A DNA stretch of 64,000 nucleotides, from NCBI RefSeq assembly GCF_040183065.1, contig NC_091124.1:67677501-67741500 (forward strand), given 5' to 3'. The stretch comes from Periplaneta americana (Eukaryota; Arthropoda; Insecta; Blattodea; Blattidae). Of this stretch, positions 1 to 10,653 are shown one piece after another; within the stretch, counting starts at the first letter, position 1; each line of letters starts with the position of its first letter. The notes beneath the pieces were generated by a model, which was given only the letters and a program-made list of their open reading frames with translations, was not told the DNA's origin and ran no database searches. Both the position numbers and the translations under genes were made by a program.

Positions 1-1113
1 TGGCAGGATATATGTAAAAATGCTATTCCTCAATTTTTACGAAATGGATATGGAAACTAAGAAGAAATCTGATAAGTTGCACAAATGTTTATCAGTTATT
101 TATCATACAATCATTATTGTTAATGTAGTGATTGTGATTGCTTTGTAGGCTTCATTGTTATTGTGTGAAACCCGACTATACTATGGTGAAAAGTTTCAAA
201 GATGCTGAAATATAGCACACTCTCTCTCTTTCTTCTGTACTTAATGAATTTTCGAATCCTGGCAAGGAACTGTACAAGCAGTACAAAATATTCAGCAAAA
301 CAGTCTCTGATAGAATTGAAAGACTTATTGTACTCACATGGCCTTTCGCAATCTTCGAAACCTATCACTGTAAAAAGCGACATGTTTTGATTTTAATAAT
401 AAATATTGCCTAATTAAATTCTACATTCAGCAGATGATGAAAAATGCGTCACTTATTATTTAGAATTCCAAACGAAAACTCAAATCATCGGGGTATAGTA
501 AATATGTAATTAAATATTTTCTTTGTGTAGTTCAATCGGTTCATCGAATGTTTTGATACACATATGAAAGTAATTAAAAAGCTTATTTCCAATGGCTTAA
601 AAGTGCTTAAATCGATGTGCAACTATAGGAAGTATCCATAATCGTGCTCTTTGTTTGATATGTTTTTTATCCTCGGGGAGATAAAATAAGCAGCTACTGC
701 TTTGATTTGTAGTAAAGCCAGCACAATGGATAGTTGGAGCATATAAACACTCCGTAGCCTATTCCCTCTCCCTATGGGCCAACACATAGGAAGGTAAAGG
801 GCATGTGATCTTGCGTGACTGTTTACTTTCCCCTACTATCCACTGCGCTGACTTTACATTCATTTCGAACAATGGACACGAACTGACATCTGCATTACTG
901 TGGAAGGGTAATCAATCCATCCAACGACTGCATGTGTACAGAGGAGACCCACTTCACTGTGTTACAGGCCTAAGGGAAGGTTTGTTAAATTGATGTACTG
1001 AATGCCAGCAGCGGAGTTTAAAAAGTGTGTTTTCATATTGATGTTTATTAATTTTTACAATACATGTTATAAACAGAGTAATACAATACGACTGACTAAG
1101 GAATTGAATGGGT
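1..1113. other. Left flank, nothing recognised
   Basis: AT-rich DNA without a convincing exon, repeat or RNA gene. It is probably intronic to the unrecognised gene. Confidence 0.4.
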
Positions 1114-1126
1114 ACAAAATAAATAT

Positions 1127-1384
1127 TTATTTTATTTTATTGGGTTATTTTACGACGCTGTATCAACATCTAGGTTATTTAGCATCTGAATGATATGAAG
1201 GTGATAATGCCGGTGAAATGAGTCCGGAGTCCAACACCGAAAATTACCCAGCATTTGCTCCTATTGGGTTGAGGGAAAACCCCGGAAAAAACCTCAACCA
1301 GGTAACTTGCCCCAACCGGGATTCGAACCTGGGTCACCTGGTTTCGCGGCCAGACACGCTGACCATTACTCCACAGGTGTGGAC
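1127..1384 (-). mobile_element. tRNA-derived SINE, family A, with 13-bp target duplication
   Basis: The minus strand reads CCACACCTGTGGAGTAATGG, then a B-box-like GGTTCGAATCCCGG, then a body ending in the ATACAGCGTCGTAAAATAAC tail. Flanking ACAAAATAAATAT occurs perfectly at 1114-1126 and 1385-1397. Close relatives are at 29791-30020 and 39122-39446. Confidence 0.88.
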
Positions 1385-1400
1385 ACAAAATAAATATGGA

Positions 1401-1740
1401 TTATATACATTCTCTTTTATTAACATAATACAGGTAGCATTTTTTGTTTGAATTGGCAGAATAATCTCTGATCCACAATTCTCTCACTGGAAACTTAAAT
1501 ATATCTTTGCAGATATTCCGCCGTTCTTCCGAAATGGAATTAGAATTAATAAGAAATGTTTCTAGCCAGTATGGGTGGAGAACAAGCTTTCTGTTCTTAC
1601 TGTGGTGAGAAGCAAAACAGTTTAAATTTCCAAAACTTTCACTTCCTTCATAAATATCCATTGCAGGCAATATGTCGTCTTTCTTTTCACTGCAGTTTCC
1701 ACCTTTCTTTCGCCACATTTTCACTTCTGTTATGAATTCG
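1401..1740 (-). other. Open frame of unknown origin
   Basis: The 107-codon minus frame (MKMWRKKGGNCSEKKDDIL, HPYWLETFLINSNSISEE, FKFPVRELWIRDYSANSN) has protein-like composition but no domain I recognise. There is no second exon in view. It abuts a SINE. It may be a retrogene or transposon scrap. Confidence 0.25.
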
Positions 1741-2121
1741 TCTTATTGATGTTTCAAGGACTGCCTCATAAGTTTCTTTCTTGGGTCCAGCAGTTGATTT
1801 CATTAAAGTTTGTTTGCCATTGAGGCAACAGACATCGAAACTGCTACATCATACTCTATGAATCTAGATTCTATATGGCTGTTAAACTAATCTAAAAATG
1901 GTATAAATACTGTCACATGGTAATATTTTTCTCGCAACAACTTCGATATTGCTTCTGCATTCTTGCTTTTTATTTAATCTTGAAATACTGATAGCGATGT
2001 CGTGATCATAGATCTACACAAGAGACTTTGCTGGACGCTGTAAGTTATCGGTATCAGGATGTAATTTTCAGGCTTCAATTTATATATGGTATTTAATTAC
2101 CTTCATTATCTTTATTTCCAG

Positions 2122-2174
2122 ATCCAGAAAAGGAACAGAGGAGACATGCACGAAGAGTAACTAAAGTAAATATG
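2122..2174 (+). CDS. Unrecognised gene, exon a
   Basis: A 53-bp exon between TTTCCAG and GTAAGA. It begins with two bases completing a codon, then encodes the basic string PEKEQRRHARRVTKVNM, and ends in phase 0. Its short length makes it the least certain exon of the model, but its exit phase fits the next exon. Confidence 0.55.
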
Positions 2175-2931
2175 GTAAGAAATACATCACATTTCTTGAA
2201 AGAAAAAGCTTGTTTCGAGTTTTGTAATAAAAATGTACGAATATTAAATCTGAGGTGCAGTTATGTAGTGTCAGAAGGATGAATTTTGTTCTAAGTGAGG
2301 AAAGGTACTACCACGAAGCTCAATACGTAGAAAATATGCATCCATAGATAGTTGCTAACCACTAGGATCGCTACCTCTAATGAAGTTCTCAGATCTATGT
2401 ATTTTGGCTATGTACATTCCCAGATTCAGTATGGCATACCATTATGGGGTGCAACAAGCAAAATTACGGAAATTTTTAAGCTACAGAAGAAAATTATAAA
2501 AATTATGAAACAAGCACCTATAAGGTCGCAAAGTAAAGAAATTTTTAGGGGACTCAAAATTCTGCCAGTACCTTGTATATACATTCTAGAAACAGTGTCT
2601 TTCATTCATAAAAACAAAGCAAAATTCAAATTGAATTCAGATTACCACATGTATCAAACAAGAACATCAAGTCATATCCATCTGTCCACTCATAGACTAA
2701 CCACAAGTCTTAAAAGTATTTTACATAGAGGCATAAATCTGTATAATAAAATTCCATGCTCCATAATAAGTAGTAAACAAAAGAAGTTTAAAAACATGGT
2801 CAACAGGTTGCTGCTGCATCATATGCCATATACTGTAGAGGAATTTATGTCTTTAGACCTTGCATGAAAGTGCCTACTAATGTGTAAGTGTGAAAGCATA
2901 TAGGTCGTTATTGCTGTTAACATTATTATTA

Positions 2932-2966
<35 letters not shown>

Positions 2967-3129
2967 CTATCTTAGATATAGTTCTTCTTAAATCATGTCA
3001 GCAGATGTCCTGCATTAACAAAGCTACAAATTCATAAATATGTCCATAGTATGATCAGAAACTAGATTAAGACTTAGAAATAAGATTGACGAAGCCATGA
3101 TTTGTAAAAATCTTTATGGTGAATAAAAT

Positions 3130-3184
<55 letters not shown>

Positions 3185-6100
3185 GCTACTGCTACTGCTA
3201 CTGCTACTGCTGCCGCTGCTGCTGCCGCTGCTGCTGCCGCCGCCGCCGCCGCTGCCGCTACTCACCTCATACAATGTGAAACAGATCTGGCACAGTCTAT
3301 TGTTCCTAGTACTCTCATCAACTCAAGCTTCGTGACTGTATATACTAGACTGTGGTACTAAGTCTAAAAAGTAATAATGGGTGATCTTAACACAAATTTG
3401 TTAGCCTCTGATTCGAACTACACTAGACATCTATTGACCATGTTCCAGGCTCTTGATCTAGCAGTCCTTCCCCTTGAACCCACCCACCATACCCAATCTT
3501 CCGAATCCCTATTAGACTTAATTATTACGAAGAATGCAGACAAAGTACAAAAACATGGACAATGTGCTGCTTCGGGAATTTCGTACCATGATATTATTTA
3601 TCTAGTATATTCCTTGAAGTGTCCCAAGCCCACGCCTAAACTCATAAGGTACCGTGACTTGAAACGTGTTGATGAAACCCAACTACTTGAAGACGCAATG
3701 AAGATTCCCTGGGACTCAATATGGACCTTACATACTGTTGACGAGAAACTTGTTAAACTAAATGAATACATTATAAATTTATATGACAAGCATGCTCCTA
3801 TCAAATCTAAACGCGTAAAAAGGACACCAGCACCATGGATGACTGCTGACATACGTAGTATGATTATGGACAGAAACGCTGCATACAAAACGTTTAAACA
3901 TGACAAGACAGAAATATCTTATAATTATTATAAACTCTTACGTAACAGAACTACTCAAGCCATTAGAAACGCAAAACTGAGACATTTTCATAACATCTTG
4001 AAGGGGGGAGCTGACCCTTCCAATCTGTGGAGAAACCTACGGACAATTGGTTTAGGAAATCCCAGGACTCAGGTAGACAGTGTGCCAGTTTCTCTTGACG
4101 AACTAAATGACCATTTTGCAACTGTACAGTCAATAACCTTGGATACGGTCGACAAACAGCAGACAGTTAACGAATTACAAATGACTCCAATTCCGGATAG
4201 AGAAATATTTTACTTCACTTATGTCACAGAAACTGAAGTAAGAGCTACAATAAAACGTATTACTTCTAAAGCTGAAGGTGTGGATAATATTAGTATAATA
4301 TTATTGAAGAAAATATTGGACATAATACTGCCGACATTAACACATATATTCAACGCCTCACTCATAACTTCTACCTACCCGAACCTCTGGAAGAAAGCCT
4401 TTATCCGTCCGATCCCTAAAATCAAAACCCCATTATGTGCAAATGATTTCCGTCCAATTAGTATCCTACCTGCCCTATCAAAAGCTCTGGAACGTATTGT
4501 TCACAAACAACTAATGAACTATCTAACCGAACATGCCTTACTGGACGAATACCAATCCGGGTTCAGAAATGGACATAGTACGACTACAGCACTACTAAAA
4601 GTGAATGAGGATATACGTGAAGCCACGGATGAACGTAAATTAACATTACTGACATTACTTGACTTCAGTAAGGCATTTGATACAGTTGACACGGACCTTC
4701 TATTATGTAAATTAAGACCTCTGAATCTTTCTGAAAGTTCTGTTACTTGGTTTGAATCCTACCTTCGCGACCGTCAACAATGTGTCATTGCATGCGATTA
4801 TTCTTCAAAATGGTGTGTCGTGAAATCTGGAATTCAACAAGGATCAGTTCTCGGACCTTTACTCTTCATGATCTATATTAATGACGTGACTAATATGATA
4901 AAACACTGCAAATACCATATGTATGCTGACGACTTGCAAATTTATTTGCATTTCCACCCTGACGAGACTAGTGACGCAGTAAACAAAATAAACGAAGACT
5001 TGAATTCGATTTCACTGTGGGCACACAAATTTGGATTAAGGTTAAATCCAGAGAAATCGCAAGCAATCGTAATGGGGCATAATCGTCTACGAAGCACTCT
5101 TGATAGCAGTACTATACCACATATAATATTGAATGGGATTATTGTTAAATACAGTGAAACCGTTAAAAATCTTGGCATTTTTATGGATAGCGATCTAAAT
5201 TGGAATACTCAAGTAACACACATTTGCAAAAAAATATTTTCTCAACTTCACTCCTTGTTTCATATGAAAGAATTTCTACCACTTAGTCTAAAAAAGAATC
5301 TTATTCAGACGCTTGTAATGCCCCATTTTGATTATTGCGATTCCTTGCTAACTAATGTAAGTTCACGCTTAGCTGAGAGACTACAACGTGTTCATAATGT
5401 GTGCATACGATTCATCTGCAATACTCGTAAATTTGACCATATAACACCTTCCCTCCAGTTACTTTCATGGGTGCGTCTGAAGGAACGAAGAACAATACAT
5501 TCACTGTCTCTTCTGTTTAGAATCATGCATACTTCTACTCCGAAATATCTGTTATCGCGCTTTCAATTTCTTACAACTCTTCGAAACCGACATCAAGCAC
5601 TTCTTTCTATCCCTCATCATAGAACGTCTTTATACTCATCTTCCTATACTGTAGAAATACCTCGCCTCTGGAATTCGTTACCTAATGATGTCAGGGACTG
5701 CCGGACTTTATCACAATTCAAAATTAAATTGGAAAATTTTGTCTTAGTTAATGTTTTTTAGGTATTGCTAGAAGTATTGATTTGTGTTTTTTTTTTCTTT
5801 TTAACCTAGATTAAAATTGCAAGTTTCTTGTTTATGTTAGTTAATTAGTTAGGATGGAATTAATTATGATACTTAATAACTCATTTAAAGTTTGTGTGAC
5901 TGCAACCTGTATATTTTTGTGTGGCTTTACTTTGTTTATAGTGTTTTTTTTCTCTCTCTTTATTTCTTGAGCAGCTTTACTTTGTATATTATAGTGTATT
6001 TATTTCTGTTTATTTATATTATTGTATTTGTATTCCTGGTGTTGTGGAAGAGAAGGCCTGATGGCCTTAACTACACCAGAATAAATAAATAAATAAATAA

Positions 6101-9100
6101 AAAAATAAATAAATAAGAGAAGTGCAAAATTAATTGAAAATAGTTCCCATTCAGACAACAGTTAGAAAAAACTGGATATTTGTAATTAATTGCTATATTT
6201 ACCTTCAGGATTTATAGAACTTAATAGTTTAGTAAGCTATTTGTTACAAAACTGTTTCGTAATATTACAGCTGTTATTACTATGAACAATCCAGTAATAA
6301 TTTAATTCCCTCTATTTAATTTCATGCAGTAAAAATAGCAATTCAATTAATTAATTCTAAGGATTTCGCTTTCCTCTGCTAATCTTTTAAATTCTTTAGA
6401 GTTGTTGCACTTCATTATATTGAATATTTCTTTTAACGAATGTGAAAGATAATATTTTTTCCTTAAATGCTGGTTTTTCTTAAGAAAACTTGAAAGGGGA
6501 TTTTCACTTAATGTAAGCAAGGAAGGGCTGAAGGTATAAATTATTAAAACATCTGATTTTTAACATTCTGCATCACATCCACATTTCCGCGACTTCTAAA
6601 CGATTATTTTTTTGTTTTCTAATTTATGAGCATTCACTTCCTTACCCATATAATAATACACTCTACAAAAAAATTGATAAATAGTCACGTAATATTGACA
6701 ATACAAGTCTTCACATGAGCCGAGTGTTCACTCAGTTGGACATTCACTCATTGTCTACAGTTGCTATTTAAAATTAATGAGACTGAATTACCTCAAACAA
6801 AGTGACAACTGTCTTGGACTATTTTCAATCCTTTATTTCGAGTGTCATATTTAAAATAGTCCATTCGATATAAATAATTATTCCCAACCTTTTCCTGACT
6901 ACAACTGCAATTTCTAAATTCGAAGAGGAGATAGAATTTTATTTGATATTTGATTCAACTAAATTATCGATTAATTCTTAAATTAAAGTTTAATTCGTGT
7001 TTTTCTTACCATAATAACAGGTTGCTTTTCAATGGATTAAATACAGTTCCTCATTTCGCTGTTTTGTCATTGTAAACTTAATTGATGATAATGCAGCTGA
7101 CATTCGAAAATAGTTACAGAATTTGGCATCATCTTCTCTTAATTCAAGAAATACCGAGCGCCAGATTTATAACCTTACCATTAAGTGACAGTTTTAATGT
7201 CCACAACTGCACTACTGACTTCAATCACGAGCTATATACTGGCAGAAAAATATTTCTTACTTTTTAAAGACTTTGTGTACTATTTACTCGTACATACAGA
7301 CATTACATACTTATACATATTGTAAAATTTTACAATGAATCCGCTTTTTCACTTATTGTAGATTGACAAAGAAAGCAAACCTACTACAGAAGCACTTCGC
7401 CGTTCAATAGAAGAATCAAGGCATTCCAATAATACTCCGATCATCACTGATAAAGATTTCTTGATACAACAGAGAAATCTTTCAACACCAGTATCAATTA
7501 CAATGAAGATCAATGAAATTCGAAGTGTAGAAACATTATATGCAGCATCTCAAGATCCAGAAGTCAAGATGAGAGATGTTACACTTGTACCAGTAAGTAA
7601 ATAATTTAACCATAATAAATTGTACAGCTTCTGCATATCAAATAAGAAAAATACAGGTCATGCAAAATTGCTATTTGAGGCTAATGTCTGGTGCATCTTG
7701 GTATGTTAGCAGCAATAACTTGCATGACGACTTTTAGTCGCGGTGATGATAGGGGTAGGGCCGCCATCACTTCGGAATAGAAAGATTGAATCAACTTCGA
7801 AAAAACATACTGTTGCGTACTGTTGACATGGCAGGGGGTTTATATTTGAAGTATGTGATGCCAAAAACAACCTAAATAAATTTAGTGAGAAACAATAACT
7901 ATGTTGCCATTACTTTTCGAATGCCCTAATATTATTACAAAGGTATGCAGGTACACCATTATGATAAGCTCTGAAAGCTCTTAAGGATTCACTAAAAAAA
8001 ATGTTTTTTCATTATCACAATTGATTTACAAGTTTAATTTGATATTAATTTCAAAGAATTCACAAAATGTATGATTTCGTAATGAATCAATATTATAATA
8101 CAGTGACGCAAAGTAGAGTATGTGATACATTTTCCCAAATGAATATTTGAAGAGTAAATTTAATAATACTAATACTAGTCTATCTGTAGATACAGTTAAC
8201 ATAATAGAATTTTATGATGTTGTTTTCATCAAATTTTCTCCTAATATTCATACCAATCACAGAATGTATGTGTATGTATGTATCTAATGCCTACTCACCT
8301 CACTTGCGTGATTTGGGTTCCGGATATTGCGGAAAGATGGCAGAACTGTAATTCATTTTCAAGCTACACACCACTTCGGTGAGTCATGCTATGCATGATG
8401 TGTGAAAATTATTTATATTGTCGACGACCTCCGTATTCCTGGGGTGATGGAGGTCCTAAGACAGGGCTCCTGTATCATTCTTTCCTAAACCAAACGAATC
8501 CGCCACTTCGAGTAATTGCCACTAATCCACCGCAAGATCCAGTTCATAGAAGACTAAAAAGAAAACGGCATAGTGATACGAGTACTTTAGGGATACCCAT
8601 AAACAAGTGTCAAGTTACTTCCTTCATTTGTTTCTGTTCCTTTATTCACAACTACAATGTAGTTTAGCCTACTTAATTAAAAAAAAGTATTGCATCGTGT
8701 ATGTACAGTCTTAGAAAAAAGTTTTGTCACACAGATACTTTATAAGTCCAGAAAGGAGACAGTGTCCATGACCAGAGGATGAACAACCTGGTTCACAAGA
8801 GAACGACTAGTTGAGTTAATAAAATTAGTTTTGTTTCGTTGTATGGGACTTATAAAGTATCTGTGAGACAAAACTTTTTTCTAAGACTGTACATATCCTG
8901 TAGGCCTACTGTAGACCATTTGAGGAAATGTTGGTGAAAATATTATTTTGAGATCAGTGGCGCCAACAACTTTTGGGTGGGCTCAAACACTTGAGGTATA
9001 CTGGTAAGTTAAAATAAATAAATCTCATAAAAGGTAAAGGTAAAAGGTATCCCCATAACATGCCATGAAGGCACTTGGGGGGCATGGAGGTAGAGTCCCA

Positions 9101-9325
9101 TGCTTTCCATGACCTCGGCACTAGAATGAGGTGGTGTAGTTGACACCACGCTCTGACCGCCTTTTACCCCCGGGAAGGACCCGGTACTCAATTTTATAGG
9201 AAGCTGAGTGAAACTCGGGGCCGTTCTGAAAGTTTGGCAATGAGAAAAAATCCTGTCACCACCTGGGATCGAACCCCGGACCTTCCAGTCTGTAGCCAGC
9301 TGCTTACCAACTGAGCTACACGGCC

Positions 9326-9378
<53 letters not shown>

Positions 9379-10603
9379 CCCGACAATTATTAGGTGCTCT
9401 CCAGCCTCATGTGCCCATATAAATTGGCGCCACTGTAATTAAGATTATTGCTTTAGCTTTCAACAGAACCATTTTACTCTATACTCTATGAGCTCCGCTT
9501 ACATTCTCTGAGATTTTCCATGCCCATCAAAGAAAAATGTTTTAATTAAACACAGTAAATTATTCTTTTAAACTTAGAAAATGGATACAAAACATATCAA
9601 AACTGTAATATTCGTCACTTTCCGAATAAATTAGTAAGTAGGCCCTATAAAAAAACTTTAAAATAATGACTAACAACCTTCATAATGTTCCTTTCCTTTT
9701 TTAATTTTACAGGAATCAGATTCATTGAAAGATGTAACATTAGGCATCACTTTTCCAACATCGTCAAAGTACAATAATCAATACCAATATACAGTAACCA
9801 GCTCAGAAGATAAAGATATAAAAAAATTACAAAATACTAGTGACATTAATATTACTTATCCAAGTGATGTTGGGACTGTATCTGAATTATTATCAAAAGG
9901 TCAAACTACTGTAGATTTTTCTTTGAACGAAACATTAAACAAACTTAGCGAGTTTCATGACCCAAGTAGAAAACTTCAAGCAGCAGAAGAAATAGACAAC
10001 AAAGATCTGAAAAAGAAGCAAGCATCTAAAATTAAATTCCTTGAAGGAACAAAAACTACAGACACTATCACTAACATAGTGGATTATAAAATATCTCCAG
10101 TTCCACAAACATCGTGGACTTCAAATGCAGAGCCCTCACCTCTAACAGATTCAAAATACGGCTCCAATCAAGTTGCTACTGTTATGTTTGTAACAGTTCC
10201 GCCAGTTCCTCCAGTTGTAATGTCTCTTACAGATTTAAGTGTCACTACAAAGTTAGAAACTAATTTGCCTACCACATTACCATCATCAAAGCCAAAGAAA
10301 CAAAGTCAACAACAGTCAGAAGCAGGGAGAATAGCAAAGAAAAAACATATATCTCACAATATTAAAAATCAAGTGAAAAAAAGGAATAACAAATCATTAA
10401 CTTCAAAACAAGGAACTAGTACCGAAACCAGGAATAACAAATCATTAACTTCAAAACAAGAAACCAGTACCGAAACTGTAAAAGCTAAAACAACACCTAC
10501 AGGATCAAAATCTGTCACCAAAAAGACTATAAAACGAAAACAGAACTCAGTCACCTCTAATGTTAAACATTCAACCTCGAGTAAGAAGAAAGCTTCCAAT
10601 TAA
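2122..10603 (+). CDS. Unrecognised gene, last three visible exons (3' half)
   Basis: Three exons join in phase: 2122-2174, 7362-7592 and 9713-10603. They encode about 390 residues, starting in mid-codon, so the N-terminus lies to the left of the window. The borders are good: TTTCCAG/AT, ATG/GTAAGA, TTATTGTAG/ATT, CCA/GTAAGT and TTTTACAG/GAA. The protein is hydrophilic, with no membrane segment or known domain that I can see. The last exon is rich in Ser, Thr and Lys and ends in a basic tail with nuclear-localisation-like clusters such as KKTIKRK. The motif DVTL occurs at the end of the middle exon (MRDVTLVP) and at the start of the last exon (LKDVTLGI), suggesting an internal repeat. I do not recognise the family. 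The uninterrupted frames, phase agreement and nearby poly(A) signal support a real gene. More exons may be hidden in the two large introns. Confidence 0.7.
2345..3128 (+). mobile_element. LINE 3' fragment (RT C-terminal region plus 3' UTR)
   Basis: Open from about 2352 to 2867: YFGYVHSQIQYGIPLWG, KLQKKIIKIMKQAP and ILETVSFIHKNK, the post-RT region of Jockey-like elements. The 3' UTR ends TGAATAAAATTA and runs directly into a (CTA)n microsatellite, a common seed for such repeats. A diverged relative lies at 46913-47338 (-). Confidence 0.75.
3129..3262 (+). repeat. Graded trinucleotide microsatellite
   Basis: (ACT)n passes into (ACTGCT)n, then GCTGCC and GCCGCC repeats. The order suggests successive slippage from a LINE tail, with transitions toward GC-rich units. 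Confidence 0.85.
3270..3356 (+). mobile_element. Half of a foldback MITE (family seen whole at 17684-17862)
   Basis: GGCACAGTCTATTGTTCCTA and AAGCTTCGTGACTGTATATA with ACTAGACTGTGG match the reverse complement of the left half of the element at 17684. It is squeezed between two LINE copies. Confidence 0.65.
3365..6115 (+). mobile_element. Non-LTR retrotransposon (Jockey/CR1-like LINE), 5'-truncated, open RT frame
   Basis: An uninterrupted 794-codon frame (3377-5761) begins inside an APE-type endonuclease (GDLNTNLL; later SYHDIIYLV, the S-HD catalytic end). It continues through a full reverse transcriptase: DEYQSGFRNGHSTTTALL, FSKAFDTVD (residues 430-438), GIQQGSVLGPLLF, and YADD at residue 516. 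No RNase H or second frame was seen. The 3' UTR ends at CTACACCAGAATAAA followed by an (AAAT)n tail, typical of target-primed insertion. The N-terminal half of the endonuclease and any ORF1 are missing, so this copy cannot be autonomous. The open frame implies recent arrival. Clade placement between Jockey and CR1/L2 is uncertain. Confidence 0.92.
3377..5761 (+). CDS. LINE endonuclease (partial)-reverse transcriptase
   Basis: 794 residues from the first ATG after the 5' truncation to TAA. Partial APE endonuclease spans ~1-80, linker ~80-330, RT fingers and palm ~340-600 with motifs FRPISILPA, FSKAFDTVD and YADD, and a thumb/C-terminal region to ~790 (TPSLQLLSWVRLKERR, YTVEIPRLWNSLP). The start codon is incidental, because the true protein began further upstream in the source element. 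Confidence 0.9.
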   Translation: MGDLNTNLLASDSNYTRHLLTMFQALDLAVLPLEPTHHTQSSESLLDLIITKNADKVQKHGQCAASGISYHDIIYLVYSLKCPKPTPKLIRYRDLKRVDETQLLEDAMKIPWDSIWTLHTVDEKLVKLNEYIINLYDKHAPIKSKRVKRTPAPWMTADIRSMIMDRNAAYKTFKHDKTEISYNYYKLLRNRTTQAIRNAKLRHFHNILKGGADPSNLWRNLRTIGLGNPRTQVDSVPVSLDELNDHFATVQSITLDTVDKQQTVNELQMTPIPDREIFYFTYVTETEVRATIKRITSKAEGVDNISIILLKKILDIILPTLTHIFNASLITSTYPNLWKKAFIRPIPKIKTPLCANDFRPISILPALSKALERIVHKQLMNYLTEHALLDEYQSGFRNGHSTTTALLKVNEDIREATDERKLTLLTLLDFSKAFDTVDTDLLLCKLRPLNLSESSVTWFESYLRDRQQCVIACDYSSKWCVVKSGIQQGSVLGPLLFMIYINDVTNMIKHCKYHMYADDLQIYLHFHPDETSDAVNKINEDLNSISLWAHKFGLRLNPEKSQAIVMGHNRLRSTLDSSTIPHIILNGIIVKYSETVKNLGIFMDSDLNWNTQVTHICKKIFSQLHSLFHMKEFLPLSLKKNLIQTLVMPHFDYCDSLLTNVSSRLAERLQRVHNVCIRFICNTRKFDHITPSLQLLSWVRLKERRTIHSLSLLFRIMHTSTPKYLLSRFQFLTTLRNRHQALLSIPHHRTSLYSSSYTVEIPRLWNSLPNDVRDCRTLSQFKIKLENFVLVNVF
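6116..7361 (+). other. Intron of the unrecognised gene, no feature seen
   Basis: AT-rich sequence between the LINE tail and exon b. No open frame, repeat pair or known element was recognised. Confidence 0.5.
7362..7592 (+). CDS. Unrecognised gene, exon b
   Basis: A 231-bp exon of exactly 77 codons, phase 0 at both ends, between TTATTGTAG and GTAAGT. It begins IDKESKPTTEALRRS and ends with KMRDVTLVP. There are no stops in frame. Codon use and the flanking splice signals look genuine. Confidence 0.72.
8270..8400 (-). repeat. Partial copy of the SINE seen at 33196-33325
   Basis: TATCTAATGCCTACTCACC, GATATTGCGGAAAGATGGC-like and CACACCACTTCGGTGAGTC closely match the left part of the element at 33196. 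The copy lies in the last intron of the unrecognised gene. It is followed at 8400-8665 by an open stretch (RRPPYSWGDGGPKTGLLYH) whose origin I do not recognise. Confidence 0.65.
8706..8889. mobile_element. Mariner-type MITE, 184 bp
   Basis: The ends CAGTCTTAGAAAAAAGTTTT and AAAACTTTTTTCTAAGACTG are exact inverses. The repeats extend ~47 bp (AGATACTTTATAAGTCC / GGACTTATAAAGTATCTG). TA flanks at 8704-8705 and 8890-8891. It lies in the last intron of the unrecognised gene. Confidence 0.88.
9030..9326 (-). mobile_element. tRNA-derived SINE, family C
   Basis: The minus strand begins TGGCCGTGTAGCTCAGTTGG (A box), followed by CCGGGGTTCGATCCC (B box). The body ends in ATGTTATGGGGATACC. An (AAT)n microsatellite abuts the tRNA end at 9326-9374. 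A close copy lies at 44880-45168. Confidence 0.87.
9327..9374. repeat. (AAT)n microsatellite next to a SINE
   Basis: About sixteen AAT units abut the tRNA end of the family C SINE. Confidence 0.93.
9713..10603 (+). CDS. Unrecognised gene, terminal exon c
   Basis: A 297-codon open frame from the acceptor TTTTACAG to the stop TAA at 10601-10603. It is low in hydrophobic stretches and rich in S, T, K and N. Two near-identical 48-bp units (10382-10429 and 10430-10477) encode a tandem 16-residue repeat that begins RNNKSLTSKQ. The tail is strongly basic. A canonical AATAAA follows 45 bp after the stop, so this is the last exon. Confidence 0.78.
   Translation, partial: ESDSLKDVTLGITFPTSSKYNNQYQYTVTSSEDKDIKKLQNTSDINITYPSDVGTVSELLSKGQTTVDFSLNETLNKLSEFHDPSRKLQAAEEIDNKDLKKKQASKIKFLEGTKTTDTITNIVDYKISPVPQTSWTSNAEPSPLTDSKYGSNQVATVMFVTVPPVPPVVMSLTDLSVTTKLETNLPTTLPSSKPKKQSQQQSEAGRIAKKKHISHNIKNQVKKRNNKSLTSKQGTSTETRNNKSLTSKQETSTETVKAKTTPTGSKSVTKKTIKRKQNSVTSNVKHSTSSKKKASN
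10382..10477 (+). repeat. Two 48-bp in-frame tandem units in exon c
   Basis: The units differ at only a few positions (AAGGAAC versus AAGAAAC, plus the last base). They keep the reading frame, adding 16 residues each. This indicates a recent slippage or unequal-exchange duplication inside a low-complexity tail. Confidence 0.85.
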
Positions 10604-10647
10604 AGTATAACTGCTCTGCAAGATAAAGTGTAATATGATTCGAATTA

Positions 10648-10653
10648 AATAAA
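10648..10653 (+). terminator. Poly(A) signal AATAAA of the unrecognised gene
   Basis: A canonical AATAAA in TTAAATAAAATTG, 45 bp past the TAA stop of the terminal exon. A GT/T-rich stretch (TTTTATGGTAGATTTTTT) follows as a plausible downstream element. Confidence 0.6.

Noticed and set aside
3074-3361. Long poly-Ser and poly-Thr/Ala open frames
   Set aside because: They are translations of a trinucleotide microsatellite on both strands, with no gene context.
5892-6092. 66-codon hydrophobic frame after the LINE
   Set aside because: It lies in the T-rich 3' UTR of the LINE. The hydrophobicity is caused by poly-T composition.
8400-8665. Possible extra exon of the unrecognised gene (RRPPYSWGDGGPKTG...)
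   Set aside because: It is protein-like, but without a matching acceptor and donor pair in the right phase, and it abuts a SINE fragment. Left as unexplained rather than added to the model.
9009-9386. 125-codon minus-strand frame with a poly-Tyr start
   Set aside because: It runs through an (AAT)n microsatellite and a tRNA-derived SINE (family C), so the open frame is incidental.
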